Shown: positions 17,813-27,625, numbered from the stretch's first letter. The stretch is 64,000 nucleotides of DNA from CBDDGJ01 sp965227805 (GCA_965227805.1 CBDDGJ010000003.1:310001-374000), one strand, 5' to 3'. Made by a program: numbers and translations. The notes: generated from the sequence alone by a model not told the origin.

Positions 17813-18784
17813 ATGATTACCGGATTAGGCGCTGCCCTTGTTGATTTATTTGCCGATGTAACCGATGCACAATTACATAAGATAGGAAGCACAAAGGCTT
17901 CCATGTCACTTATCTCACCCGATGAGTCAGAGATTTTGCGTAAATCTATAAATATCCACACACGCCGCTCTGGGGGCTCACTCGCCAATTCAATAGCAGG
18001 CATTGGCATGTTGGGTGTAGAAAGCCGTTTTTTTGGCAAAGTCGGTAAAGATGATCTTGCCACGATGTTTCGTGCAGATATGCAACAGGCAGGCGTGATT
18101 TTTCCGACCACGGCGCATAATGAATTGCCTACGGGTCATTCCCTTATCCTCATCACCCCTGATGCCGAGCGCACCATGCACACTGTCCTGGGCGCATCGG
18201 CCACCATAGAGGCGCATGAGTTAGATGATAATATGCTAAAAAAAAGCGATATATTTTTTTGCGAAGGCTATGTATGGGATACGCCCAATGGACAAAATGC
18301 TTTTTTACACGCCGCAGAGATTACCCATGCAGGGGGTGGAAAAGTTGCCTTTTCTTTATCCGATGCACAATGTGTCGGGCGCCATCATAGTGCTTTTGCA
18401 ACGCTTATCACCAGCCATATTGATATTTTACTCGCCAATATGGATGAAGCCCATGCCCTGTTCGGCACAAAAGACAAAAACGGCATTGTCACCGCCATAC
18501 GTGCCGCACAATTAGACGCGGCCATTACCAATGGCGCGAAGGGTGCACTTATTATCACCGCCGATACTGTGCACGAGATTGCCGCAAGCCCGGTGCCAAA
18601 ACCGTTAGATTTGACCGGTGCAGGTGATCAATTTGCTGCAGGTTTTTTAGCCGGCCTTGTGCAGGGAAAGTCTGCCGCGACCGCTGGCCATATGGGCGCA
18701 ATCGCTGCCGCCGAAGTGATTAAACATTTCGGTCCGCGTCCGCAAAGCGATGTTAAAGCGCTGCTGAAAGCTCATGCGCTTTAA
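17813..18784 (+). CDS. PfkB-family sugar/nucleoside kinase (adenosine-kinase-like)
   Basis: A 323-residue ribokinase/PfkB-fold kinase. The N-terminal GLGAALVDLFADV is the usual first strand, RRSGGSLANSIAGIGMLG holds the GG motif of signature 1, and DLTGAGDQFAAGFLAGL is signature 2 with the catalytic Asp. The overall layout resembles the adenosine-kinase-like PfkB proteins found next to nth in alphaproteobacteria. The phosphorylated substrate cannot be named. The start has no close ribosome-binding site; GAGAAAG lies about 14 bases upstream. Confidence 0.82.
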   Translation: MITGLGAALVDLFADVTDAQLHKIGSTKASMSLISPDESEILRKSINIHTRRSGGSLANSIAGIGMLGVESRFFGKVGKDDLATMFRADMQQAGVIFPTTAHNELPTGHSLILITPDAERTMHTVLGASATIEAHELDDNMLKKSDIFFCEGYVWDTPNGQNAFLHAAEITHAGGGKVAFSLSDAQCVGRHHSAFATLITSHIDILLANMDEAHALFGTKDKNGIVTAIRAAQLDAAITNGAKGALIITADTVHEIAASPVPKPLDLTGAGDQFAAGFLAGLVQGKSAATAGHMGAIAAAEVIKHFGPRPQSDVKALLKAHAL

Positions 18785-18799
18785 GACAAACCCCCTAAC

Positions 18800-20377
18800 C
18801 TAATGACGGAAATGCCGCATGCCAGTAAACACCATGGCAAGTCCGCGCGCATCAGCTGCCGCAATCACTTCATCATCACGAATTGACCCGCCGGGTTGAA
18901 TAATCGCGCTCACCCCCGCATCGGCAGCGGCAAGCAAGCCATCCGCAAAAGGGAAAAACGCATCCGAGGCCACCACCGCCCCTTGTGCAAGACTTTCACT
19001 TTCGCCGGCAATTTCAGCCGCCGCTTGCGCCTTACGCGCAGCAATATGGGTGGAATCTAACCTGCTCATTTGCCCGGCCCCAATGCCGACTGTCGCCCTG
19101 TCTTTCGCATATATAATCGCATTAGATTTCACATATTTGGCCACGCAAAACGCAAATAATAAATCGCGTAATTCTGCCTCACGTGGTGCCCGCTTGGTCA
19201 CGACCTGCACAGCATCCGAGGATATATGGCCAATATCCCGATTTTGTGCCAAAAAGCCACCCGCAACCGTGTGCACCACCAGCCCCGCCTGATGCGGATC
19301 CGCCAGGCCGCCAGTAAGTAAAAGGCGCACATTTTTCTTCTGCGCAATAATCGCACAAGCGTCCGCATCTGCATCGGGGGCAATAATCACTTCGGTAAAA
19401 ATATCCGTAATGGCCTGCGCCGCTTTGGCATCAAGCGGGCGATTAAAAGCGATAATCCCCCCAAAGGCCGATACCGGATCACATTTAAGCGCGCGCGCAA
19501 ATGCCTCTTGCGGATCTGCGCCCACCGCCACACCACAAGGATTTGCATGTTTGATAATCGCACATGCCGCCGCATCTTGCGGATCAAATGAACTTACCAA
19601 TTCAAAAGCCGCATCTGTATCATTGATGTTATTATAGGAAAGGTCTTTGCCTTGCACCTGCCTTGCCGTTGCGACACCAAAACGCTGTTCATCCGCCACA
19701 TAAAAGCCGGCATTTTGATGCGGGTTTTCACCATAGCGCAAGCTCTGCTGCAACTTTCCGCCCACGACGCGAAAGGGAGGCGTTTCAATCGCCAGCTCTT
19801 GCGCCAGCCAATTTGAAATTACCGCATCATACGCCGCCACGCGTGCATAGGCCTTTTGCGCACAGCGTTTTCTAAACTCAAGCGTGGTGGCATTTTCATA
19901 TTGATCCATTTGTGCAAGCAGAGCGTCATAATCATCCTGCTCAACCAAAACGGTGACATCGGCATGATTCTTCGCCGCCGCCCGCAACATGGCCGGTCCA
20001 CCAATATCAATATTTTCGACACAGGCATCATAATCACCACCTGCCGCACGCACCTGTTCAAACGGATAAAGATTAACCACCAGCAAATCAATCGGCGCAA
20101 TATTATGCGCCTGCATGGCTGCTTCATGCGCCGCATTGCCTCGAATAGCCAAAAGCCCCCCATGCACAGCCGGATGCAAAGTTTTAACGCGTCCATCCAT
20201 CATTTCGGGAAACCCCGTTATTTCGGCAATATCACGCACACTAAGCCCCGCTTGCTTTAAGAGCTTTGCGGTGCCGCCGGTAGAAATAAGCTCCACACCG
20301 CGCGCGCAAAGTGCTTCGGCAAAAGGGATAATCCCCTCCTTATCCGAAACCGTAAGTAATGCCCGTTTTATCTTCAT
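18800..20377 (-). CDS. purH: Bifunctional AICAR transformylase / IMP cyclohydrolase
   Basis: A 525-residue PurH that catalyses the last two steps of IMP synthesis. The N-terminal cyclohydrolase (MGS-like) domain covers about residues 1-150 with LLTVSDKEGIIPFAEAL, STGGTAKLL and MMDGRVKTLHPAVHGGLL. The transformylase domain follows with SLRYGENPHQNAGFY, IKHANPCGVAVG and VKSNAIIYAKD. The last residues contain FFPFADGLLAAADAGV and MVFTGMRHFRH. GGGGAG precedes the ATG. In alphaproteobacteria purH commonly follows rsmB, rpe and a heparinase-like gene, exactly as here. Confidence 0.97.
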   Translation of the reverse strand: MKIKRALLTVSDKEGIIPFAEALCARGVELISTGGTAKLLKQAGLSVRDIAEITGFPEMMDGRVKTLHPAVHGGLLAIRGNAAHEAAMQAHNIAPIDLLVVNLYPFEQVRAAGGDYDACVENIDIGGPAMLRAAAKNHADVTVLVEQDDYDALLAQMDQYENATTLEFRKRCAQKAYARVAAYDAVISNWLAQELAIETPPFRVVGGKLQQSLRYGENPHQNAGFYVADEQRFGVATARQVQGKDLSYNNINDTDAAFELVSSFDPQDAAACAIIKHANPCGVAVGADPQEAFARALKCDPVSAFGGIIAFNRPLDAKAAQAITDIFTEVIIAPDADADACAIIAQKKNVRLLLTGGLADPHQAGLVVHTVAGGFLAQNRDIGHISSDAVQVVTKRAPREAELRDLLFAFCVAKYVKSNAIIYAKDRATVGIGAGQMSRLDSTHIAARKAQAAAEIAGESESLAQGAVVASDAFFPFADGLLAAADAGVSAIIQPGGSIRDDEVIAAADARGLAMVFTGMRHFRH

Positions 20378-20401
20378 AACGCTCCCCTAATCGCCTCATA
20401 A

Positions 20402-22081
20402 TCACCCCTCTTTTTTAGCTGATTCCATATAATGCTGCCATGCATCTTCAACATAGGCCAAGCGCCAATTTATACGCGTAACAGAGGCTTGTGGCCTACC
20501 ACTCACCACAATTTTCCGCGTTTTTTGCACCTCATTATATGGCGTAACATAGAGGCTATTGCGCACAGTTAAATCTGCCGTCATATTATCCGCAAAATGA
20601 AACCGCCACCCATTGCCGTTACGTGTAATCAAGAAAACATTCCCCTGCCATCGCATCACCTCAATATGTGGATGAAGATGAAAACATAAATGACAGACAC
20701 GATCCATAGATGGCTGTGCCTTGTGTGGCGATATAAGATTTTCTTCACCACGTAAATCCAGGCCATCTTCTGACAAATAAAGGCGGCGATTATGAATAAC
20801 GCCATAATCTTCGGCAAAAAAATTATGCTCCATATCCAGCCAGCATCCCTTTTGTGTATCGCTACGCCTTAACCGTATATTCCATGCATCGGGCACAAGA
20901 ATAGACCGTCCGATTTGGCGCGCACAAAACCCTTTTTTCAAAAAAATATGCGGCATGGGGCCAAAGGACAAAGTAGAATGTGCGCCAATATCGCGTAGGG
21001 CCATATGCTCTTTCTTATATTTGTGCTGCACATGACCACAATTCACAAATATGCGTTCATCATTATGACTAAACTCAAATGCGAAAGGGCTAAAATGTGC
21101 ATGACGTCCCACTTTAGGATAAGGCGGTTTGCCCGCATCCAAAATCAAACAAGACTGCCCGCCCATAAGTTTTTGATAACCGCTTTTATGTGCAAAAGAC
21201 ATAGCGGACTCATTTTTCTTACCCAAAAGCGCATTTATTTCTGTCGGGCGCATTATGCGTCCGCCATGAAAAGCAGCCAAAGCACCATCCGCATGGCGCA
21301 TAAACAGCAATAGGGCGCGCATATGGTTAATTTTCTGCAAAAGCCAATCTGGTGGCATAATTTTCTTCATTTGAAGCCCGTGTGCAACAGCGCATAAATC
21401 GGCCAAAATATACGCACCCGTTTCAGGAGAGCGGTTTATATGTCCCCCATCGGCCAAAATTTGTTTATCAAGCGTCGCACGTAAAATGGCCATCGCCCGC
21501 TTAAAATCTGCCTGCGTGCCCCCCATCCAAAGCCACGCAAAAATTAAACCACAGGCGCTTTCTATGCGCGTTTCATCATCAGCACTATAGCGAATAATCC
21601 GTGCCAGAAATGTAGCTTGAAACCGCGCAACAGTAAGAATAATATGCGCATCTTTCTCATTTAGCCGCCTTTTTATAAATGGCCATATCATATTCCACCG
21701 CATAAGCCGGCGCGCAATCAGATGCGGCTGCATGCTATGCGGGTTAATAAATTTTTTTGCACGCACCCAGTTTTTTACCTGCTCGCTCACATAAAGCGCG
21801 GCATAATCATCTTTCACTGCCAGAATATGCCGCGCCCAGTCAAACCCGTCTATCTGTGCTGCCTCCAAAACACGCCCGGCAAGCAGGGCTTTTCCGTATT
21901 TTATATCACCAGGACGCAAAGCAGCAGGATAAAAAATGCTCGATACATGCAGCCTGCCGCGCAAATGTCGTCGCCCTATAAAAGAAAAACAGTAAGCGCA
22001 TGTCGCCCTATAGATAAGTTTACGTGAAAAATAATCTATGCACGCCGCATATAACTTCACCCGCATAAGGCCAGGGCGCAT
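20402..22081 (-). CDS. Heparinase II/III family protein
   Basis: A 559-residue protein of the heparinase II/III-like superfamily. The first half is predicted helical (alpha/alpha barrel). The second half is beta-rich, with GYQKLMGGQSCLILDAGKPP, HAHFSPFAFEFSHNDERIFVNCG and HSTLSFG, which are the family's recognisable blocks. Members lyse uronic-acid-containing polysaccharides, but the copy beside purH, rpe and rsmB is conserved in alphaproteobacteria without a proven substrate. No clear signal peptide is visible, as is usual for this branch. It is three bases from rpe and likely cotranscribed. Confidence 0.85.
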   Translation of the reverse strand: MRPGLMRVKLYAACIDYFSRKLIYRATCAYCFSFIGRRHLRGRLHVSSIFYPAALRPGDIKYGKALLAGRVLEAAQIDGFDWARHILAVKDDYAALYVSEQVKNWVRAKKFINPHSMQPHLIARRLMRWNMIWPFIKRRLNEKDAHIILTVARFQATFLARIIRYSADDETRIESACGLIFAWLWMGGTQADFKRAMAILRATLDKQILADGGHINRSPETGAYILADLCAVAHGLQMKKIMPPDWLLQKINHMRALLLFMRHADGALAAFHGGRIMRPTEINALLGKKNESAMSFAHKSGYQKLMGGQSCLILDAGKPPYPKVGRHAHFSPFAFEFSHNDERIFVNCGHVQHKYKKEHMALRDIGAHSTLSFGPMPHIFLKKGFCARQIGRSILVPDAWNIRLRRSDTQKGCWLDMEHNFFAEDYGVIHNRRLYLSEDGLDLRGEENLISPHKAQPSMDRVCHLCFHLHPHIEVMRWQGNVFLITRNGNGWRFHFADNMTADLTVRNSLYVTPYNEVQKTRKIVVSGRPQASVTRINWRLAYVEDAWQHYMESAKKEG

Positions 22082-22084
22082 AAA

Positions 22085-22759
22085 TTATACCTTATCCGCA
22101 CACTGCTTAAGGGCGGCAATATTTTCGGCATAGGCCGCCGCGCCACCGGCAAAGCCTGCCGTGCCGGCAACCAGAACATTCGCCCCCGCTTCGATAACAA
22201 GCGGTGCCGTCTCACGGTTAATACCGCCATCCACTTCTAATTCGATTGGCTTTGCGCACGCCTCGATCATAGCGCTCACCCGACGAATCTTATCGAGCTG
22301 CGACGCGATGAATGTTTGCCCGCCAAACCCCGGATTAACCGACATAATCAATACCAAATCCACCTCTGGCAAGAGATGCTCAAGATAGCTCACCGGTGTT
22401 GCCGGATTAAGCGCAACCCCCACCTTTACCCCCAGAGCACGAATGGCTTGCGCTGTCCGATGGGGATGCGGGCCGGCCTCGGGATGAAAAGTAATAATAT
22501 CTGCCCCCGCTTTGGCAAATGCCTCAATATAAGAATTAACCGGCGTAATCATTAAATGCACATCAAGCGGCTTTGTGGCGTAAGGCTTGAGTGCCGCCAC
22601 CACATGCGGTCCAATGGTAATATTCGGCACAAAATGCCCGTCCATCACATCGACATGCACATAGTCGCATCCTGCTGCACATATGGCCGCAACGTCTTCG
22701 CCTAAGCGGGCAAAATCTGCCGATAAAATAGATGGCGCAATTTTGATTATATTTTTCAT
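22085..22759 (-). CDS. rpe: Ribulose-phosphate 3-epimerase
   Basis: A 224-residue TIM-barrel epimerase that interconverts ribulose 5-phosphate and xylulose 5-phosphate. Signatures are IAPSILSADFARLGEDV, YVHVDVMDGHFVPNITIG (metal ligands His and Asp), VLIMSVNPGFGGQTFI and ELEVDGGINRETAPL. Length is standard. It sits between rsmB and the heparinase-like gene on the same strand. Confidence 0.96.
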   Translation of the reverse strand: MKNIIKIAPSILSADFARLGEDVAAICAAGCDYVHVDVMDGHFVPNITIGPHVVAALKPYATKPLDVHLMITPVNSYIEAFAKAGADIITFHPEAGPHPHRTAQAIRALGVKVGVALNPATPVSYLEHLLPEVDLVLIMSVNPGFGGQTFIASQLDKIRRVSAMIEACAKPIELEVDGGINRETAPLVIEAGANVLVAGTAGFAGGAAAYAENIAALKQCADKV

Positions 22760-22816
22760 ATAATCTGCTTTACGCCTTTTTCAAAAGCGGTGCAAGTATA
22801 TGGCGATAAATGCAAT

Positions 22817-24091
22817 TTATTTTTTGATAAGCCGCGCGGCAAAAAAGCCGTCACACCCGCCTTTATCTGCAAGCATAGTGGGTAGCGTGCGGAACATCCC
22901 TGTTTGACAGGCCGCATGAAAATCAGATGGCACCTCATCAGGCAAAATCGGATAAAGCGAAAACGCTTTATGCCTGTGCAAAAAAGCAGATATCCGCTCT
23001 TCGCCTTCGCGCGGGTCAAGTGAACATGTGCAATATACCAAACACCCGCCAGACGCTAATAAGTGCGCCGCCTTATCCAATAGCGCATCTTGTAAGGGCA
23101 CGAGCTTAGCTATATCACTTTTTTTACGCACTAACGCAATATCAGGATGCCGCCGCAACGTGCCTGTAGCCGAACAAGGGGCATCGAGCAAAATTGTCGG
23201 CCAGCGTTGCGCGGGCGACCATTGCACTATATCTGCCGTAACAATATCTGCCGCAAGGCCGCACCGCGTTAAATTTTCTGTAAGCCGCAAAAGCCGTGCA
23301 GATGAAATATCAACCGCTGTTACCTGCATATTACGGGCCGCAAGTTGCAATGTCTTACCCCCTGGCGCAGCGCATAAATCCAACACACATTCGGCATACG
23401 GCACAAAATGTGCGGGTAGGCTTGCCGCAATATCCTGCACCCACCATATGCCTGTATCAAAGCCGTCAATCTCGGGCACAGCGGGCGCATCATAAAGCCG
23501 CACGGCTGTCGCTGATAAGCGGGTGCCCGTATTTTGCGCGCACCACTTATCACAAAGGACGGCTGTTTTGAATACTATATCCAAAGGGGGCGGCAGATAA
23601 TGACTACGTGCAATATCTTGCGCTATCGCATCACCATAAGCCATACGCCATGTCTGTGCCACCCAATCGGGCAGATTTATAAAGGGTACGGGGTGCGGGG
23701 TCGGGCGGTCGCGGGCAATGTTGCGGAGCACCGCATTGAGCATACCGCGATAAGGTTGCTCCGCCCGCGCAACCGCATTTAACGTTTCATTCAGCACCGC
23801 ATGCGGCGGCATATCCAAATATAAAAGCTGGGCAACCCCATTATATAAAAGGGCAGATGCTTTATGCGGACGTTTAGGAATAGGCTTTTTTATATAGCGA
23901 CTTACAATCTCGCCAATCTCGCCATAATGTCGCAGGCTTGCAAATATAATCGCACGAATTAACGCCGCATCACGCGGGCAAACGCCCTCCAGCCGCCGGC
24001 ATGCCTCATTCCAGTTTTTACCCCGCTCAATCTCAGCCAATATATCTGCTGCAAGCCGGCGCATATTTTTATGTGTATTTTTTTGGCCCAT
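22817..24091 (-). CDS. rsmB: 16S rRNA (cytosine(967)-C5)-methyltransferase
   Basis: A 424-residue RsmB/Sun protein. The N-terminal NusB-like RNA-binding domain covers about residues 10-140. The SAM domain follows with VLDLCAAPGGKTLQLA (motif I), LLDAPCSATGTLRRHPDI with the motif IV Cys, and LVYCTCSLDPREGEE with the catalytic motif VI Cys. Length is normal. It starts the rsmB-rpe-heparinase-purH series and is divergent from the short SdhAF4-type gene. Confidence 0.93.
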   Translation of the reverse strand: MGQKNTHKNMRRLAADILAEIERGKNWNEACRRLEGVCPRDAALIRAIIFASLRHYGEIGEIVSRYIKKPIPKRPHKASALLYNGVAQLLYLDMPPHAVLNETLNAVARAEQPYRGMLNAVLRNIARDRPTPHPVPFINLPDWVAQTWRMAYGDAIAQDIARSHYLPPPLDIVFKTAVLCDKWCAQNTGTRLSATAVRLYDAPAVPEIDGFDTGIWWVQDIAASLPAHFVPYAECVLDLCAAPGGKTLQLAARNMQVTAVDISSARLLRLTENLTRCGLAADIVTADIVQWSPAQRWPTILLDAPCSATGTLRRHPDIALVRKKSDIAKLVPLQDALLDKAAHLLASGGCLVYCTCSLDPREGEERISAFLHRHKAFSLYPILPDEVPSDFHAACQTGMFRTLPTMLADKGGCDGFFAARLIKK

Positions 24092-24144
24092 AAATGCTTA
24101 GACCATCTTGGCAAAAAATGTGCAAGCAGGCATAATCATCTCTT

Positions 24145-24318
24145 ATGAAAAATAAACACCATATAAACCTTGCCGCCAAGCGGGCTTTGGCAGAAGCCGC
24201 CCAAAGGCGCGCCCAAGCCCAAGCCCGCACGCGCCCGACAGAAACAGGCGGGCGCAAAGGCCCTGAGCCCACACGTTATGGCGATTGGGAAAAAGACGGT
24301 ATCATTTCAGATTTTTAA
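24145..24318 (+). CDS. DUF1674 / SdhAF4-type succinate dehydrogenase assembly factor, 57 aa
   Basis: A short gene of 57 codons plus stop. The C-terminal half reads GGRKGPEPTRYGDWEKDG and ends ISDF, which is the complete DUF1674 motif. Eukaryotic Sdh8/SDHAF4 shares this motif and binds flavinated SdhA during complex II assembly. The N-terminal half is basic and Ala-rich. In alphaproteobacteria this gene regularly lies divergent from rsmB, as here. The assembly role in bacteria is inferred from the eukaryotic family. Confidence 0.86.
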   Translation: MKNKHHINLAAKRALAEAAQRRAQAQARTRPTETGGRKGPEPTRYGDWEKDGIISDF

Positions 24319-24321
24319 GCC

Positions 24322-25641
24322 TTATGCGTCTTGCGCCATAGCATCCTTATCTTTATGAAACCGCTTACCGGCAATATAAAATAGCGGGATAGACAGCGCG
24401 GCAATGAGCGTGAAAATAATCAGCGCAAGCGTATAAGGTTGCGGATGCCCAGCAGCGATTAACATATCAATGGTTTTGCCAGTGCCAAAACTGCCAATGC
24501 CTAAGCCCAATAAATTAAGATTAAGAATGAAAAAGGCAATAATGCTGGCGCGTATGCGTGCCGGCGCCAATTCCTGCACTGTGGCGAAGGATGGGCCATA
24601 AAACAGGCCGAGCTGGAAAAAACCCAGGAAAATCCCAAGCCAGAAAAAAGGGCTATCAGGATCCGACATGCGGTAAATCACGAAAAAGGGTAAGAGGATA
24701 ATCGACGTCCAAAATAAAAACATGGCGCGGCCAGAAGCAAAACGCTTTTGCCATTCATCGCCGAGCCAACCGCCCAACAGGCTGCCCAAAATGCCCCCCG
24801 GCGCAGCAATCCAGCCGGCTTTTACCAGAATTTCTGCCTTATCAAACCCATGCTCTTTCACAAACCAGGGCTGGTCAAACGCCGCCGCCCCAATGGCGAT
24901 ATGATAAATCGTGCCCGCGGCAATGATGCACACCAGAGCAGGCGATTTTTTCAATGTGCTAAAAATGGTTTTCAAAATCTCAAGAAATGGCAAAGCCACA
25001 TGCTTGCCCTGTGCATCCATTACCGCGCCCTTGCGTGGCGTTTCGGGCAGAAAAAGCAAAGCCGCGGCAAAGCCCAAGCCGATTGCCCCCAACAGATAAA
25101 AGCAGCCACGCCACCCAATAAGCGGCGCCAAATAACCCCCCACCAGCAAGCTGCCTGCCGCCCCTATCGGCACACCCAAATAATAAAAGCCGCTGGCAAA
25201 GCCTAGTTGCTTTTGCGGAAAGCGGTCTGCCAGCATAGATAAAGAAGTCGGCGTTGCTGTGCTTTCCCCCACACCAATAAACAGGCGTGGAAAAAACATA
25301 GACCAAAAGCCAACAGCTTTCCCCGAAACCGCAGTAAGAATACTCCACATAGCGAGCCCCGCAGCAAGCAGACGCGGCCTATGGGTTCTATCCGCCAAAG
25401 CACCGATAATAATGCCGCCTATCGAATAAAATAAGGTAAAGACAATCCCCGCCAAAAGCCCAAATTCGGCATTGCTTAGCTTTAAGTCGTCAATAATATA
25501 ATTGGCCAGGCTATGTAATAATTGCCGATCTACAATATTGAGCACATTGATGAGCATCAAAAAAACCAATAAGCTATAGGCCACATTGCGTGCGCCGTGA
25601 TCATGGGTTTCTTCACTATCTGTTTCGGTTTTTACTGTCAT
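24322..25641 (-). CDS. Major facilitator superfamily transporter (Spinster-like)
   Basis: A 12-helix MFS permease of about 439 residues. The first helix is NVAYSLLVFLMLINVLNIVD, followed by the Spinster-type RQLLHSLANYIIDDLKLS. The MFS loop motif is in GALADRTHRPRLLAAGLAMW and the helix 5 block in FYYLGVPIGAAGSLLVGGYL. I start at the ATG at 25641, which has AAAGG upstream. An ATG eight codons earlier lacks a ribosome-binding site. The substrate is unknown. It is convergent with the SdhAF4-type gene. Confidence 0.87.
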   Translation of the reverse strand: MTVKTETDSEETHDHGARNVAYSLLVFLMLINVLNIVDRQLLHSLANYIIDDLKLSNAEFGLLAGIVFTLFYSIGGIIIGALADRTHRPRLLAAGLAMWSILTAVSGKAVGFWSMFFPRLFIGVGESTATPTSLSMLADRFPQKQLGFASGFYYLGVPIGAAGSLLVGGYLAPLIGWRGCFYLLGAIGLGFAAALLFLPETPRKGAVMDAQGKHVALPFLEILKTIFSTLKKSPALVCIIAAGTIYHIAIGAAAFDQPWFVKEHGFDKAEILVKAGWIAAPGGILGSLLGGWLGDEWQKRFASGRAMFLFWTSIILLPFFVIYRMSDPDSPFFWLGIFLGFFQLGLFYGPSFATVQELAPARIRASIIAFFILNLNLLGLGIGSFGTGKTIDMLIAAGHPQPYTLALIIFTLIAALSIPLFYIAGKRFHKDKDAMAQDA

Positions 25642-25688
25642 GGATCTGCCTTTCGCCCGTTTCATATATCAAACTATGATATGTTTTA

Positions 25689-26027
25689 TTATCGCGCAAT
25701 CACTTTGCCATCTTTTTCAATCACATTTATACCATTAAGCTGCTTGCCTTTACACGGGCCTGCAAAGCAAAATCCGGTTTTATCAAAGCGCGCACCATGG
25801 GTGGAGCAAATAAGCGCCTGCTTATCTGCCGTTAAAAAGCGATCGGGAAATGTCTCCAAGGGCATGCCCAAATGCGGGCACTGATTATGAAAAGCGCGCA
25901 CCTCTTCCCCATGCCGCCAGAGGATAATATCGTAAATATGGCCTGCACATTCCAGCATAAACCCACGCGCCTGATTTGGGCTTATATCTTTTGTGTTACA
26001 TATAAAACGTCCGGCAAGGGCAGACAT
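25689..26027 (-). CDS. Rieske [2Fe-2S] protein
   Basis: A 112-residue stand-alone Rieske domain. The cluster ligands are visible as CPHLG (C-x-H) and CSTHGARFD (C-x2-H), 19 residues apart. There is no signal peptide or membrane anchor, so it is a soluble ferredoxin of the NirD/biphenyl-ferredoxin type, not a cytochrome bc1 subunit. It probably passes electrons to an unidentified oxygenase. It lies three bases after the EVE-domain gene on the same strand. Confidence 0.85.
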   Translation of the reverse strand: MSALAGRFICNTKDISPNQARGFMLECAGHIYDIILWRHGEEVRAFHNQCPHLGMPLETFPDRFLTADKQALICSTHGARFDKTGFCFAGPCKGKQLNGINVIEKDGKVIAR

Positions 26028-26030
26028 AAA

Positions 26031-26468
26031 TTAAACAGGCTTATCGCGGGCAGGGTCTAGTCCTGCCATTTTACACACAATACGCCACTCTTTTGCCGTG
26101 ACAGGTTGCACAGAAAGACGCGAATTATTCACCAGCACCATATCGCCAAGGCGTGGCGCGGCTTTAATTTCAGCCAATGTAACGGGCGTGGGCGCACTCT
26201 CCAGCGCCATAATATCAACCATGCCAAAGCGTCCGCTTGCATCGGTGTGGTCGGGATAATGTTCTTTAATCACCTGCACCGAACCGACGATACGCTTTTC
26301 ATTCACCGAATGATAGAAAAATCCTCTATCACCGATTTTCATCGCCTTCATATGCTTATTGGCCAGATAATTACGCACCCCGTTCCAATGCTCGCCCTTT
26401 ATGCCGCGCTTGAGCTGGTCATCCCAGCCCCATGTATTGGGTTCAGATTTGAAAAGCCAAAATGCCAT
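26031..26468 (-). CDS. EVE domain-containing protein
   Basis: A 145-residue EVE (PUA-like) protein. Family blocks are FWLFKSEPNTWGWDDQ, GVRNYLANKHMKAMKIGDRGFFYHS and MVLVNNSRLSVQPVTAKEWR, matching the thymocyte nuclear protein 1 group. EVE domains bind modified bases in DNA or RNA; the bacterial housekeeping copy has no proven role. It is placed directly downstream of gpsA, the usual alphaproteobacterial context, so it is probably a core gene and not a defence gene. Confidence 0.9.
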   Translation of the reverse strand: MAFWLFKSEPNTWGWDDQLKRGIKGEHWNGVRNYLANKHMKAMKIGDRGFFYHSVNEKRIVGSVQVIKEHYPDHTDASGRFGMVDIMALESAPTPVTLAEIKAAPRLGDMVLVNNSRLSVQPVTAKEWRIVCKMAGLDPARDKPV

Positions 26469-26482
26469 AATCGTCTCTCTTT

Positions 26483-27484
26483 CTAGCCGAGTGCTGTGCC
26501 GTCTTCGCGAATAAAGGGGCGCGCCAGCAAACCGGATATTGCTTCATCAATATTTTTCTCGCCATCAATAATATGCGCAACCGCCGCACAAATGGGCAAA
26601 TCCAAATTATATTTTTCAGCCAAATGCTGCACGGCTTGCGCGCTAAACGCACCCTCGCTTACTGAGCGGCGCGCGCCCATAATCTCAGCCATGGTTTTTC
26701 CCTCGCCCAAAGCAAACCCCAAAGAATAATTGCGCGAATTTTTACTACTAGCCGTAAGCACCAAATCACCGAGGCCCGAAAGCCCGGCCATGGTGTGCAT
26801 CTGCGCGCCCATTGCATGTCCTAGCTGGCGCATTTCCGAAAAGCCGCGCGCAATAATGGCCGCGCGCGCACTTTCACCCAAATGACATCCCTCAACAATG
26901 CCGCACGCAATGGCCAGCACATTTTTTACCGCGCCGCCAATTTCAGCGCCAATAATATCATCACTTAAATAAGGGCGAAAATGCTTATAGCCTATTGCGC
27001 CGACCAGTTTTTCACCCAACGCTTTATCTGCACAGGCAAGCGTTACCGCCGTGGGCAAGCCGCGCGCAACATCGGCAGCAAAGCTCGGACCTGATAAAAC
27101 AGCAATTTTTTCTGGCGGAAAAAACGTGCCTGCCACCTCACTCATTAATTTCAAGCTGGTGCGCTCTACCCCCTTAGAACACAACACAATCGCTTTTTCA
27201 TCAGCAAATGCATCGCGCATTGCCGCCATTATCCCGCGCGCAAATTGCGCCGGCACCACCATCAGCACACCGTCACAAACCGCCATATCACTTAATGTTG
27301 TGGTGGCTGTAATATGAGGGGGCAGCTCAATGCCGGGTAAAAATAATTTATTTTCATGCGTCTGGTTAATCGCCTGCACCGTCTCTTGCTCATGTGCCCA
27401 TAAGGTTATGGGCGCCCCCTTGGCCGCCAACACACAAGCCAGCGCCGTGCCCCACGCACCGCCGCCCAAAACCCCCAAACGCAT
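26483..27484 (-). CDS. gpsA: Glycerol-3-phosphate dehydrogenase [NAD(P)+]
   Basis: This enzyme makes sn-glycerol 3-phosphate for phospholipid synthesis. The Rossmann start is LGVLGGGAWGTALACVLA, followed by VLCSKGVE, VLSGPSFAADVARGLPTA and the catalytic-Lys block GGAVKNVLAIACGIVEG. Start choice is uncertain. I take the ATG at 27484, which places the GxGxxG motif at the normal distance from the N terminus. ATG 27502 and TTG 27538 are in frame but have no better ribosome-binding site. It is divergent from a TetR regulator. The neighbour tsaD, often upstream of gpsA, is absent. Confidence 0.93.
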   Translation of the reverse strand: MRLGVLGGGAWGTALACVLAAKGAPITLWAHEQETVQAINQTHENKLFLPGIELPPHITATTTLSDMAVCDGVLMVVPAQFARGIMAAMRDAFADEKAIVLCSKGVERTSLKLMSEVAGTFFPPEKIAVLSGPSFAADVARGLPTAVTLACADKALGEKLVGAIGYKHFRPYLSDDIIGAEIGGAVKNVLAIACGIVEGCHLGESARAAIIARGFSEMRQLGHAMGAQMHTMAGLSGLGDLVLTASSKNSRNYSLGFALGEGKTMAEIMGARRSVSEGAFSAQAVQHLAEKYNLDLPICAAVAHIIDGEKNIDEAISGLLARPFIREDGTALG

Positions 27485-27625
27485 TGTTGTATCTTTATTC
27501 ATAATTGTTAGAATAAAGATATTTGTATCATTCTGCAATGCATTGTATGAGATGACTATATTTATGCGACGTGGATATAGTCTGGTTTATCCGGGTGCGG
27601 ATATTACTGCCCCAACAAGAAAGTA

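Noticed and set aside
26031..26468. EVE protein as part of a modification-dependent defence system
   Set aside because: It is alone, beside gpsA, in the standard housekeeping position, with no McrB or restriction domain nearby.
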